Positions 1 to 6,491 of a stretch of DNA of 6,491 nucleotides are shown here, one piece after another. Origin of the DNA: Bacteroidota bacterium (GTDB taxonomy: Bacteria; CLD3; SB21); assembly GCA_020438245.1 (NCBI GenBank), contig JAGQUY010000211.1, forward strand, positions 1-6,491, in the 5' to 3' direction. The translations under genes and the position numbers were made by a program. Numbering within the stretch: position 1 is the first letter of the stretch; each line of letters opens with the position of its first letter. The notes under the pieces were generated by a model. It made no database searches, had not been told where the DNA came from, and was given only the letters and a program-made list of their open reading frames with translations.

Positions 1-1505
1 AGGTCGGCGACCCGTTTACGGAAAAACTGCTTCTGGAAGCAACGCTGGAAGCCATACAATCCGGTCACTTGGTTGGAATCCAGGACATGGGCGCAGCAGG
101 CATTACTTGTTCAAGCAGCGAAATGAGTGCCAAGGGGAAGTCGGGTATTGAGCTTGAACTGTCGCTTGTGCCGACGCGAGAGGACAACATGACTCCGTAT
201 GAGATTCTCCTGTCGGAGAGCCAGGAGCGCATGCTGTTGGTCGTACAGAAAGGACACGAGCAAGAAATACAGCAAATTTTTGAAAAGTGGGATCTTCATG
301 CCGTTACTATAGGGAAGGTCACCGACGATGGACTGTTACGCGTGAAATACCAGGACCGTCTTTTTGCTGAGATCCCATCTGATTCACTGGTCTTGGGCGG
401 AGGTGCACCGATCTACTACCGGGAAGCCGTAAAACCCGCTTACCTTGAAACCGTTCAGCAATGGACCGCCGATCATATCGACTCACCCTCTGACTTGAAT
501 GCAGTTCTTAAGAAATTGCTCGTATCCCCGAATATTGCAAGTAAGGAATGGGTATACGATCAGTATGACTCCATGGTTCGCACGAATACCGTTTCACTGC
601 CGGGATCTGATTCCGCCGTTCTTCGCATCAAGGGAACGGACAAGGCCATCGCGTTGAAGGTTGATTGCAACGGTCGATACGTCTATTTGAATCCACGGCG
701 GGGCGGTCAAATTGCCGTTGCGGAATCGGCACGAAATGTGGTCTGCTCAGGAGCAAGGCCTGCAGCGATTACCAATTGCCTGAACTTCGGCAATCCGTAC
801 AAACCGGAAAACTATTGGCAGTTCAAGGAGGCAGTTGGCGGAATGGGCGACGCCTGTCTTGTTTTTGAAACACCCGTGACCGGCGGCAATGTGAGTTTCT
901 ATAATGAGAGCCCAACGGCTGCCGTCTTTCCCACTCCCACTATCGGGATGCTGGGAATTGTCGAAAACCTGAACCATGTGACAACCAGTCACTTCAAACG
1001 GGAAGGTGATGTGGTTCTGCTGATCGGCGATAATAAGCCGGAAGGAGGCGGATGTGAGTATCTGCGCACCTGGCACAATATCGTTATGGGTGACGCGCCG
1101 ACGATAAGCTTGAAGTACGAAAAAGCCGTGCAGGACGCAGTCTATGAGTCGATCATCGGCGGTTACATACAATCGGCACATGATGTTTCAGACGGAGGGC
1201 TGGCCGTTTGTTTGGCGGAATGCTGCTTCCAGAGGGGCGGGCGTTCGATTGGGGCCGCTATAACGCTCGGAGATCGCTTCCGACCGGACCTGCTGCTTTT
1301 TGGGGAGTCACAATCACGGATAGTGGTAACCGCGAAGCGATCCGACGTCGAAAAAGTTTCAGGAATAGCGGCTAAACACGGCGTTACCTGCGCAGAAATT
1401 GGAACTGTTGGCGGTACTCGTTTGATCATCAACAGCTGGATTGACGAAAGCACGAGCGAACTGGAGCGACTTTATCGCGGCGCGATCGGCTCCATCATGG
1501 ACTAA
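1..1505 (+). CDS. purL: Phosphoribosylformylglycinamidine synthase subunit PurL (5'-truncated by window edge)
   Basis: PurL is the cytoplasmic ATP-dependent synthetase of the fourth step of de novo purine synthesis. It converts formylglycinamide ribonucleotide to the amidine with ammonia supplied by PurQ. The frame is open from base 3, so the true start lies left of the window. About 500 residues are present, against roughly 720-740 for the stand-alone short PurL of Gram-positives and many other bacteria, so about 230 N-terminal residues are missing. Seen motifs are VGDPFTEKLLLEA at the edge, QDMGAAGITCSSSEM (81-125), LSESQERM (210-233), GGNVSFYNES (882-911) and HDVSDGGLAV (1179-1208). These cover the end of the first AIRS-type half and the whole second half, and no frameshift is seen. 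Because the protein ends soon after the second AIRS-type C domain with no glutaminase domain, separate PurQ and PurS subunits are expected elsewhere. It runs convergently into the porX-like gene and is probably functionally unrelated to it. Confidence 0.97.
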   Translation, partial: VGDPFTEKLLLEATLEAIQSGHLVGIQDMGAAGITCSSSEMSAKGKSGIELELSLVPTREDNMTPYEILLSESQERMLLVVQKGHEQEIQQIFEKWDLHAVTIGKVTDDGLLRVKYQDRLFAEIPSDSLVLGGGAPIYYREAVKPAYLETVQQWTADHIDSPSDLNAVLKKLLVSPNIASKEWVYDQYDSMVRTNTVSLPGSDSAVLRIKGTDKAIALKVDCNGRYVYLNPRRGGQIAVAESARNVVCSGARPAAITNCLNFGNPYKPENYWQFKEAVGGMGDACLVFETPVTGGNVSFYNESPTAAVFPTPTIGMLGIVENLNHVTTSHFKREGDVVLLIGDNKPEGGGCEYLRTWHNIVMGDAPTISLKYEKAVQDAVYESIIGGYIQSAHDVSDGGLAVCLAECCFQRGGRSIGAAITLGDRFRPDLLLFGESQSRIVVTAKRSDVEKVSGIAAKHGVTCAEIGTVGGTRLIINSWIDESTSELERLYRGAIGSIMD

Positions 1506-1524
1506 CCTTCGTCCTTTTTCCCGC

Positions 1525-3093
1525 CTACTTCTTCCCTGTAAGCTCTATCACCGGCATGATCATTTCTTCCATAGAAACGCCTCCGTGTTGAAACGTGTCT
1601 TTGTAATAGTTGAGGTAGTGGTGGTAGTTGGTTGGATAGACGAAGTAGTAATCTTCCTTGGCAATCATATACTGGGTGTTGACACCCCGAGAAGGCAGCT
1701 TATAGTCGGCCGGGTTCTTTATAAACAGCGCATGCTTCGAATTGGCCTTTATGTTCTTACCGTATTTATAACGAAGACTTGTGGACGTTTCCCGATCGCC
1801 AATCACCTGCGTCCCATGCAAACTGCGAATGCTACCGTGATCGCTGGTGATAACGATGGAACAATCGGCCCGTGCCAGTGTCTTCAGCATATCAAGCAGC
1901 GGTGAATGCATGAACCAGGAATTGCTCAACGATCGATAGGCTCTTTCGTCCGGCGCAATCTCTTTGATGACGTTGGAATCGCTCCTGCTGTGGGCCAGGA
2001 TATCCAGAAAATTGATCACGACAGCGGTTAATTCATTTGATTCGACAAAACTCAGAATCTGTCCTTCCAGATTCTTTGCGGCATCCACATTCAAAATCTT
2101 TATATATTTGACATCTGTTTTCAGTGGAATCTTCAGATTCTTGATTTGATGCTCCAGAAACTCCTTTTCAAAACGGTTTTTGCTGGATTCATCCTCTTCC
2201 CCTTTTGCCCAGACTTCGGGAAATTTCTTTTCGATCTCCAGGGGAAAGAGCCCGCTAAAAATCGCATTCCTCGAGTACGGCGTGGCGGTAGGAAGAATCG
2301 AAAAATAGTATCTGCGATCAAAGGTATAAAGACTACTCAAATAGGATTCAAATCCGAGCCATTGATCCAATCTAAGACAGTCAATCACGATGAAAACCAC
2401 TCTGCGACCCTCTATCAGTTTTGGAGCCACGTACTTCCTGACAATATCGGTCGAAAACTCGGGTCTGGGGTGACCCGGCCCCGCGTTGATCCAGTTGGAA
2501 TAATGACGTTCGATATATTTGCCGAACTCCACATTGCACGCACTGATCTGGTCGTTGAGTGTTTCCCGCAAACCCAGCTCCGGATACGAATCCATTTCAA
2601 GATTCCATTGGCAGAGCGAGAGATTAATGTCGTACCAGTCCCTAAACGTCAACTCCCCGCCCAACCGTTGGCTGATTTCGTTGAACGCTTTTACGTAATC
2701 CTGCGATATACGCTGTTCAGTGATGGCCTTCGTTTCAAAAATTTGTTTGCAGGCGAGAAGAATCTGACTGGGATTTACCGGCTTCGTCAAATAAAAATCG
2801 ATCTTGCGCCCGATCGCATCATCCATCAAACGCTCTTCTTCACTCTTGGTTATCATAATGACGGGCAGTAGAGGATGCTGGTCTTTGATCTCTTCCAGTG
2901 TCGTAAGCCCGTCCTTGCCGTCCATCATTTCGTCCAGCAATACAAGATCACAACCGGACCGATTTACCTGTGAAATGGCATCTTCGCCGTTGGTTACCGG
3001 CGTAACTTCGTAGCCTCGTTGTTGAAGAAATAGGATATGGGGGCGGAGCAGTTCAATTTCGTCATCTGCCCAGATGATACGCTTTGGTGCCAT
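1525..3093 (-). CDS. porX: PorX-like response regulator: receiver domain plus PglZ/alkaline-phosphatase-superfamily domain
   Basis: This 522-residue protein has the length and order of PorX. A receiver domain spans about 1-120, a helical linker about 120-220 and a PglZ-type metallohydrolase domain about 225-518. Receiver residues are intact: acidic D10 and D11, phospho-acceptor D54, T82 and K104 (YLTKPVNP). The C-terminal domain keeps a complete alkaline-phosphatase-type set: D238 (VIDCLRLDQW), probable nucleophile T271 (PTATPYSRNAIFSGL), D364 and H368 (DILAH), D418 and H419 (SDHG), and H503 (FQHGGVSMEEMI). In Bacteroidota PorX works with the kinase PorY and the sigma factor SigP to control type IX secretion, and characterised PorX is a zinc phosphodiesterase on cyclic and linear oligonucleotides. 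Here no kinase or secretion gene is in view, so the family assignment is firm but the pathway is inferred. The ATG at 3093 has a GGGAGA six-base element ahead of it. It follows the SNF2 helicase gene by 61 bases on the same strand, so co-transcription is likely. The receiver loop reads LLDEMMDG rather than the common LLDxxMPG form. Confidence 0.92.
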   Translation of the reverse strand: MAPKRIIWADDEIELLRPHILFLQQRGYEVTPVTNGEDAISQVNRSGCDLVLLDEMMDGKDGLTTLEEIKDQHPLLPVIMITKSEEERLMDDAIGRKIDFYLTKPVNPSQILLACKQIFETKAITEQRISQDYVKAFNEISQRLGGELTFRDWYDINLSLCQWNLEMDSYPELGLRETLNDQISACNVEFGKYIERHYSNWINAGPGHPRPEFSTDIVRKYVAPKLIEGRRVVFIVIDCLRLDQWLGFESYLSSLYTFDRRYYFSILPTATPYSRNAIFSGLFPLEIEKKFPEVWAKGEEDESSKNRFEKEFLEHQIKNLKIPLKTDVKYIKILNVDAAKNLEGQILSFVESNELTAVVINFLDILAHSRSDSNVIKEIAPDERAYRSLSNSWFMHSPLLDMLKTLARADCSIVITSDHGSIRSLHGTQVIGDRETSTSLRYKYGKNIKANSKHALFIKNPADYKLPSRGVNTQYMIAKEDYYFVYPTNYHHYLNYYKDTFQHGGVSMEEMIMPVIELTGKK

Positions 3094-3097
3094 GGTT

Positions 3098-3103
3098 TCT
3101 CCC
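3098..3103 (-). promoter_or_regulatory. Ribosome binding site of the PorX-like gene
   Basis: On the minus strand GGGAGA ends four bases before the ATG at 3093-3091. It supports this start over any downstream methionine, and the receiver-domain consensus (IIWADDE) begins at residue 6, which agrees. Confidence 0.6.
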
Positions 3104-3154
3104 GGTTAAGTTAAGTCAAAACCGTATCAACGTAATCGAGATACCTCCATGAGC

Positions 3155-5233
3155 TTAAACGTCCATGACATCGGAAAGAATTTCGGCATTTTCGCGGACT
3201 TTTTCATAGTGTTTTCTAACGTGTGACAATTCGTTTCCCAGCTGTTCAAACCGGTGATTCATCTCAGCATCGCTTCCGCTCTTGAGGAAAACATCAATCA
3301 CCTGTTGCTCAAACGTCTTTTCATCCTCGATATCTCCGAGGATCATGTCCAGTTCCCCAATAACCAACTCAAACATACGTATCTTGTTGCTCAGGAGTTC
3401 CAGAATACGAGACTCGACCGTTCGATGTACGGAAAGATTAAAAACAAAAACTTCCCTCTCCTGTCCAAGCCGGTGGACTCTTCCGATGCGTTGTTCAACC
3501 CGCATGGGGTTCCAGGGCAGATCGTAATTGATAATCTGTCTGCAAAACTGCAGGTTAAGCCCCTCTCCGCCCGCTTGGGTACTGATCAAAATCTGCTTGT
3601 CGGTTCGAAAACGCTCGATGGCCTCCCGCCTTGCCCTCGTACCGGCCAAGCCGCCATGGAACAACTCTACACTGTAGCCGGCCGCTTCAAGCTCCTTTTG
3701 GAGTTGCTTCATGGTCTCAATAAATTCGACAAAGACGATCGTCTTCTCCGGAAACTTGCTCAAAATTTCAATCGTGGCCTTGCTCTTGCGCGACATGGGA
3801 ACGGCATTGCAAAGATCAATAAACTGCTGCAGCTTCACCTTCGTCTTCTCCGGATAGTTCCTTTTCATAAATCGCTCCAGAGACATCCGCGTCGCCTGGG
3901 GGCTGCTGCATACCTCTCGTTGAAGAGTCACCAGGGAAAGAATATGTGCGTCGTAACTGGTATCCTGACGAAACTCGTCCCGGATGTAATCAGACACCTG
4001 AAAATATAAATCCTGTTCGGCTTCGCTCAACTCAAGATGATAGATTGCCGCACGCCGGGGTGGAAGGCTGATCCCAACCTTGTCCCTTCGATTCCTGATC
4101 ATGACATCGTTTAGTATGTGTTTGAGCTGATCCTCATTGTTGGGCAGCCGGGGATCTTCTTTCATCATAAATTTTCTCTTGAAAGAGCGGATCGTCCCGA
4201 ACAAGCCGGGTTTTAGAATAGTAATGAGGCTGTAGAGCTCTGTCAAATCGTTGTGGACGGGTGTCGCGGTAAGGAGCAGTACATATTTTTTCTTGATTTG
4301 ATTGACAAACTTGAAACCAATCGTGCCGCGATGCTTGAGTCGGTGTGCTTCGTCGACTATCAAAAGGTCAAATTCCCGTGAAAGAATGATATTGGCTGCC
4401 TGCTTTCGTTTGGCGAGGTCAATCGAAGCAATAAGTTTTGTCTCCCGCCAGTCGTCCTCTGATTCCGGAATCTTGAAATGTTCCCCAAACTTCACCAACA
4501 ACTCATCCTGCCATTGCCCAACGAGGGACGCCGGCGTAAGAATCAATATGTTTTTGGCAAGATTTCTTTCAATCAGTTCTTTGGCGATTAATCCTGCTTC
4601 GATCGTCTTGCCCAATCCGACTTCGTCGGCCAGTAAAACCTGTCCGCGCATTCTTTTCAAGGCTTCCAGCGCCGTGTTGATCTGGTAATCGTAGTGGGTG
4701 ATATTCGCGTCGTTGATGGATATCAAGCGGTCAAAACCCGAAATCAGGTTTAGATGCTCCGCCTCAAGTCTTAGCAGATAATCCTCATATCGATCATACC
4801 GTTTTTGCGAAAAAACCTGCTGGAAAGACATGTCCACTTTGACTTCCACTTCGGGCAAATCGATTTTTTCTTTTTGAAAGAAATCCAGATGCATCGCATT
4901 GGTTTCAAAATCATATCCGCACCGAAAGCACTCCAGGACAACGGCAGTGTCCAGCCAACCACACCTAGGGCATCGTTTTGACTGAACCGCCCGGGCTTCT
5001 GTCTTGAATCGCCGAGTATATGCCTTGGATTTGGGTATCTCCAGCCATTCAAAGCGTTCCCGCTCCTTCGACTTGGTCGCTAGACCGCGCGGGTCAACGT
5101 CCTCGCGAATGTCGAGATGATCAAATACGGTTTTATCTTCATTCATAATAAAAAACCAGCTTGCGCTGGTCTCCTCAATCCACGCAAAGATAGAGCAATC
5201 CCCATCCAAAATCAAGCCAACAGGGTCGTTCAA
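3155..5233 (-). CDS. SNF2-family DEAD/DEAH-box helicase with N-terminal four-cysteine zinc ribbon
   Basis: From the TTG at 5233 the product has 692 residues. A zinc ribbon is visible as C88-x2-C91 and C102-x2-C105. It is followed by the two-lobed SNF2 motor: Walker A DEVGLGKT (203-210), TPASLVGQW (233-241), DEAH (294-297), LTATPVHN (321-328), then STQAGGEGLNLQ (551-562) and QRIGRVHRLGQ (581-591). The last 60 residues look helical and charged. SNF2 proteins are ATP-driven translocases on duplex DNA. This one is much shorter than RapA (about 970 residues) and shows no RapA-specific C-terminal domain, so it should not be called RapA. It is presumably cytoplasmic and is the first gene of a probable two-gene unit with the PorX-like gene. 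The start is uncertain. The frame stays open up to 5290, giving about 19 more residues but only a CTG (5266-5264) as a possible start there. The first in-frame ATG is at 5146 (residue 30). None of these candidates has a clear ribosome binding site. The domain call is secure; the start and the biological role are not. Confidence 0.94.
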   Translation of the reverse strand: MNDPVGLILDGDCSIFAWIEETSASWFFIMNEDKTVFDHLDIREDVDPRGLATKSKERERFEWLEIPKSKAYTRRFKTEARAVQSKRCPRCGWLDTAVVLECFRCGYDFETNAMHLDFFQKEKIDLPEVEVKVDMSFQQVFSQKRYDRYEDYLLRLEAEHLNLISGFDRLISINDANITHYDYQINTALEALKRMRGQVLLADEVGLGKTIEAGLIAKELIERNLAKNILILTPASLVGQWQDELLVKFGEHFKIPESEDDWRETKLIASIDLAKRKQAANIILSREFDLLIVDEAHRLKHRGTIGFKFVNQIKKKYVLLLTATPVHNDLTELYSLITILKPGLFGTIRSFKRKFMMKEDPRLPNNEDQLKHILNDVMIRNRRDKVGISLPPRRAAIYHLELSEAEQDLYFQVSDYIRDEFRQDTSYDAHILSLVTLQREVCSSPQATRMSLERFMKRNYPEKTKVKLQQFIDLCNAVPMSRKSKATIEILSKFPEKTIVFVEFIETMKQLQKELEAAGYSVELFHGGLAGTRARREAIERFRTDKQILISTQAGGEGLNLQFCRQIINYDLPWNPMRVEQRIGRVHRLGQEREVFVFNLSVHRTVESRILELLSNKIRMFELVIGELDMILGDIEDEKTFEQQVIDVFLKSGSDAEMNHRFEQLGNELSHVRKHYEKVRENAEILSDVMDV
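5150..5170 (-). terminator. Terminator-like hairpin with T tract at the 5' end of the SNF2 gene
   Basis: Read on the minus strand, ACCAGC and GCTGGT form a perfect six-base-pair stem closed by a GCAA (GNRA) tetraloop. A run of T follows at once, the first T being in the stem, and the in-frame ATG at 5146 comes three bases later. This is the layout of a short Rho-independent terminator or attenuator. It lies inside the SNF2 frame if the TTG at 5233 is used, and in the leader if the ATG at 5146 is used. No minus-strand gene lies just upstream that would need terminating. It could be a chance product of coding the peptide TSASWFFIM. Confidence 0.35.
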
Positions 5234-5283
5234 CTGAGGGAACTGGCATTTATCACGGGAAACCAGTACCTTGGAACAAGTTT
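5234..5283. other. Short divergent interval between the SNF2 gene and the membrane protein gene
   Basis: Both divergent transcription units must be started from around here, yet only 50 bases separate the annotated starts. If the alternative starts (5146 minus, 5356 plus) are used, the interval grows to 209 bases. I see no convincing paired -35/-10 boxes or operator-like inverted repeat by eye. The minus-strand reading of this interval is an open continuation of the SNF2 frame up to a TGA at 5293-5291. Confidence 0.4.
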
Positions 5284-5904
5284 GTGGATCTCAGAATTGA
5301 TTGTTTTGTGCACCCAGAGCCTTTATCCGAATTGACCACCTGGAAAATTCTTTACATGGTCCTTTGGACCTTCTTTCAGCATGAGACTGCTGTTGCAGGA
5401 TGGTATGGTCTGTTGTCCCCCTCCTTTGATCACTGGCTTACTTCTGCGACCGTCGTATTCACCGTTGTATCGGCCATTGATCTGGTATGGCTGTATATGT
5501 GGTTTTACGTGAACAAGAAGGCAATTGCTGCGCTCATGAACGTTGCGTCCTTCCGTGCAATGGTCGATCGACTTGGTAGCCGCCCTCGTTTCGAGCGCAT
5601 TAAATCCTACTTCTCTGCATCCCATGTTTCGGAGTCTGACGAGGTGCTTGAGATCAAGCCGACCGACTCCAATTTTCGCCGGCTGGTAAAGCGGTCCGGC
5701 TACTTGGGCATTCTGCTTCTTGCTGCACTCCCGGGCCCGGGTCTAAAGGAGCTCGGAATACTCATGGCCCTTACGCCCAAATACAAACGACACGGATTCG
5801 CGCTTATGTATATCGGCGGATTGATCAAAACAACAGGAACCTTGATGGTGTACGGCGGTTTACATGAAATTTTTGAACAACTCATTCGAAAATCGGTATC
5901 TTGA
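5284..5904 (+). CDS. Integral membrane protein of unrecognised family
   Basis: I do not recognise this 206-residue protein. It has three clear hydrophobic stretches: about 52-76 (ending in aromatic-rich LVWLYMWFYV), about 139-162 and about 171-192. A weaker hydrophobic, aromatic segment lies at about 20-45. A polar, basic loop of about 60 residues (77-137) separates the first clear span from the second. The second span carries an LPGPGLKELG turn (149-158) and the third is glycine-rich (MYIGGLIKTTGTLMVYGG). Buried Pro-Gly pairs and glycine-rich helices occur in small transporters and small multidrug-export-like proteins, but that likeness is weak and I assign no function. The GTG at 5284 is the most upstream start, with only a weak GGAA ahead of it. 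The ATG at 5356 would give 182 residues and a roomier divergent promoter region. The next gene starts 27 bases after its stop on the same strand, so the two are probably co-transcribed and may work together at the membrane. Confidence 0.72.
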   Translation: MDLRIDCFVHPEPLSELTTWKILYMVLWTFFQHETAVAGWYGLLSPSFDHWLTSATVVFTVVSAIDLVWLYMWFYVNKKAIAALMNVASFRAMVDRLGSRPRFERIKSYFSASHVSESDEVLEIKPTDSNFRRLVKRSGYLGILLLAALPGPGLKELGILMALTPKYKRHGFALMYIGGLIKTTGTLMVYGGLHEIFEQLIRKSVS

Positions 5905-5916
5905 ACACTCATTTTT

Positions 5917-5921
5917 GGAGG
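5917..5921 (+). promoter_or_regulatory. Shine-Dalgarno GGAGG of the GIDE-like gene
   Basis: GGAGG ends ten bases before the ATG at 5932 and only one base before another in-frame ATG at 5923. The one-base spacing is too short for initiation, so the element decides for 5932. It is the strongest ribosome binding site in the window. Confidence 0.7.
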
Positions 5922-5931
5922 AATGCATACC

Positions 5932-6491
5932 ATGGCTGGCATCTTTATCGCTAGTGGAGTTCTGACGGCAATTGGTATCGGACTGCTATTCGCCAGACGC
6001 TCAAAAAAAGACAAGTTGCTCGAACTGAAGTTCACCCAAACCGCCACGGCCAAGGAGCTACACGATCTTTGTAATTCGGTTGCGGCCGAACTTGGGAACG
6101 CAGGAGGCTTTTCCCAGATGACTGAAGTGAAGGGGATAATAGAATGTGACGCACCCTTGACGAGCGAACTCGCAAAACATCCTTGTGTATACTATGCCAT
6201 GACGGTGGAAGAAAGATATGAAGAAACAGTGACAGAAAAGGATTCCCAAGGGCGGGAGGTGCGTCGAACCCGAACAGCCACTTCCACCGTGGCAAGTAAT
6301 ACCCAGCGTACGGAATTTAAGGTCCGCGACCAAACGGGTACCATGACCATTGATCCAACCCACGCCGATATGGACGGCGTCCAGATCCTGAGCAAATACG
6401 AACCCGCACCTTCGAAGGGCGGCTTTTCCTTTGGATCGTTTGCGCTCAACGCCTCGGAACGTAAAGTTCTCGGTTATCAATTGACAGAAAC
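5932..6491 (+). CDS. Membrane-anchored GIDE (MULAN/E3-ligase-like) domain protein, 3'-truncated by window edge
   Basis: The frame is open from ATG 5932 to the right edge, giving 186 residues with no stop. Residues 3-20 form one hydrophobic helix followed by RRSKKDK, an N-terminal anchor with its body probably in the cytoplasm. A soluble segment follows (LHDLCNSVAAELG, 43-55). Then comes a pattern typical of the GIDE or 'beside a membrane' domain known from the mitochondrial E3 ligase MULAN/MUL1 and from bacterial homologues: VKGIIECDAPLTSELAKHPC (66-85), VYYAMTVEERYEE, a variable polar insert (about 100-123), FKVRDQTGTMTIDP (129-142), and finally KVLGYQLTE at the edge. In this family the latter leads into a second membrane span, expected just outside the window. 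Bacterial members usually lack the RING finger, and none is visible here, so ubiquitin ligase activity must not be assumed. Family recognition is from memory of the motif pattern, with moderate confidence. It lies 27 bases after the membrane protein gene and probably shares its transcript. Confidence 0.75.
   Translation, partial: MAGIFIASGVLTAIGIGLLFARRSKKDKLLELKFTQTATAKELHDLCNSVAAELGNAGGFSQMTEVKGIIECDAPLTSELAKHPCVYYAMTVEERYEETVTEKDSQGREVRRTRTATSTVASNTQRTEFKVRDQTGTMTIDPTHADMDGVQILSKYEPAPSKGGFSFGSFALNASERKVLGYQLTE

Noticed and set aside
747..1181. Minus-strand frame of 144 codons inside purL
   Set aside because: Covers the conserved GGNVSF region of purL in antisense; no independent evidence for a gene.
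1474..1486. Small inverted repeat ATCGC/GCGAT near the purL end
   Set aside because: Only five base pairs, inside coding sequence, with the nearest T run about 28 bases away. Not a credible terminator.
1441..1905. Plus-strand frame running from the purL end into the PorX-like gene
   Set aside because: Out of frame with purL, antisense to the PglZ domain, and low-complexity valine-rich at the crossing point.
2146..2871. Long plus-strand open frame (241 codons) opposite the PorX-like gene
   Set aside because: It lies wholly antisense to a gene with clear domain motifs, its peptide shows no family pattern, and no ribosome binding site stands out. It is a shadow frame.
3103..3124. Inverted repeat CGGTT/AACCG in the gap between the SNF2 and PorX-like genes
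   Set aside because: Five-pair stem with a 12-base AT-rich loop and no T tract; too weak to call an operator or terminator.
3254..4009. Long plus-strand open frame (251 codons) opposite the SNF2 gene
   Set aside because: Antisense to the conserved second helicase lobe, and its composition follows from the codons of the real gene.
1525..5233. A BREX or DISARM defence locus, suggested by PglZ and SNF2 together
   Set aside because: The PglZ domain is fused to a receiver in the PorX arrangement, and no methyltransferase, BrxA/B/C, DrmA/B/C or nuclease gene is in the window. A housekeeping gene flanks the pair on one side. Kept only as a hypothesis about shared chemistry.
5730..5741. Perfect 12-base palindrome CCCGGGCCCGGG
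   Set aside because: It sits within the codons for the Pro-Gly-Pro-Gly turn of the membrane protein, which explains it, and it has no T tract.
6058..6480. Several overlapping minus-strand frames at the right end
   Set aside because: The plus-strand frame from 5932 has a strong GGAGG and a recognisable domain pattern; the minus frames have neither.

Overview
The window carries five protein-coding genes and no RNA gene, mobile element, CRISPR array or long non-coding stretch. It looks like chromosomal DNA of an uncultivated bacterium of the FCB group (Bacteroidota and relatives such as Zixibacteria, KSB1, Marinimicrobia). This placement is inferred from a PorX-type response regulator, a family known mainly from Bacteroidota and allies, next to a short-form PurL. 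It is not a species call.

Layout: bases 1-1505 (+) hold the 3' two thirds of purL (purine biosynthesis), cut by the left edge. Only 19 bases separate its stop codon from that of a convergent minus-strand pair. That pair is read from right to left. The first gene is an SNF2-type helicase with an N-terminal four-cysteine zinc ribbon (about 5233-3155). The second, 61 bases downstream, is a PorX-like protein (3093-1525) with an N-terminal receiver domain and a C-terminal PglZ/alkaline-phosphatase-type domain. Diverging from the helicase is a plus-strand pair: an unrecognised integral membrane protein (5284-5904) and, 27 bases later behind a GGAGG, a membrane-anchored protein resembling the GIDE/MULAN-type domain family (5932 to the right edge, incomplete).

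How they may work together: the helicase and the PorX-like gene are probably co-transcribed. Characterised PorX is a phosphorylation-controlled, zinc-dependent phosphodiesterase acting on oligonucleotides, and PglZ domains also occur in BREX phage defence, while SNF2 helicases occur in DISARM. The pair therefore invites a hypothesis of regulated nucleic-acid or nucleotide-signal metabolism. No methyltransferase, Brx or Drm partner, sensor kinase or type IX secretion gene is visible here, so this remains a hypothesis. The membrane protein and the GIDE-like protein form a second probable transcription unit at the cell envelope. purL appears to be an unrelated housekeeping neighbour.
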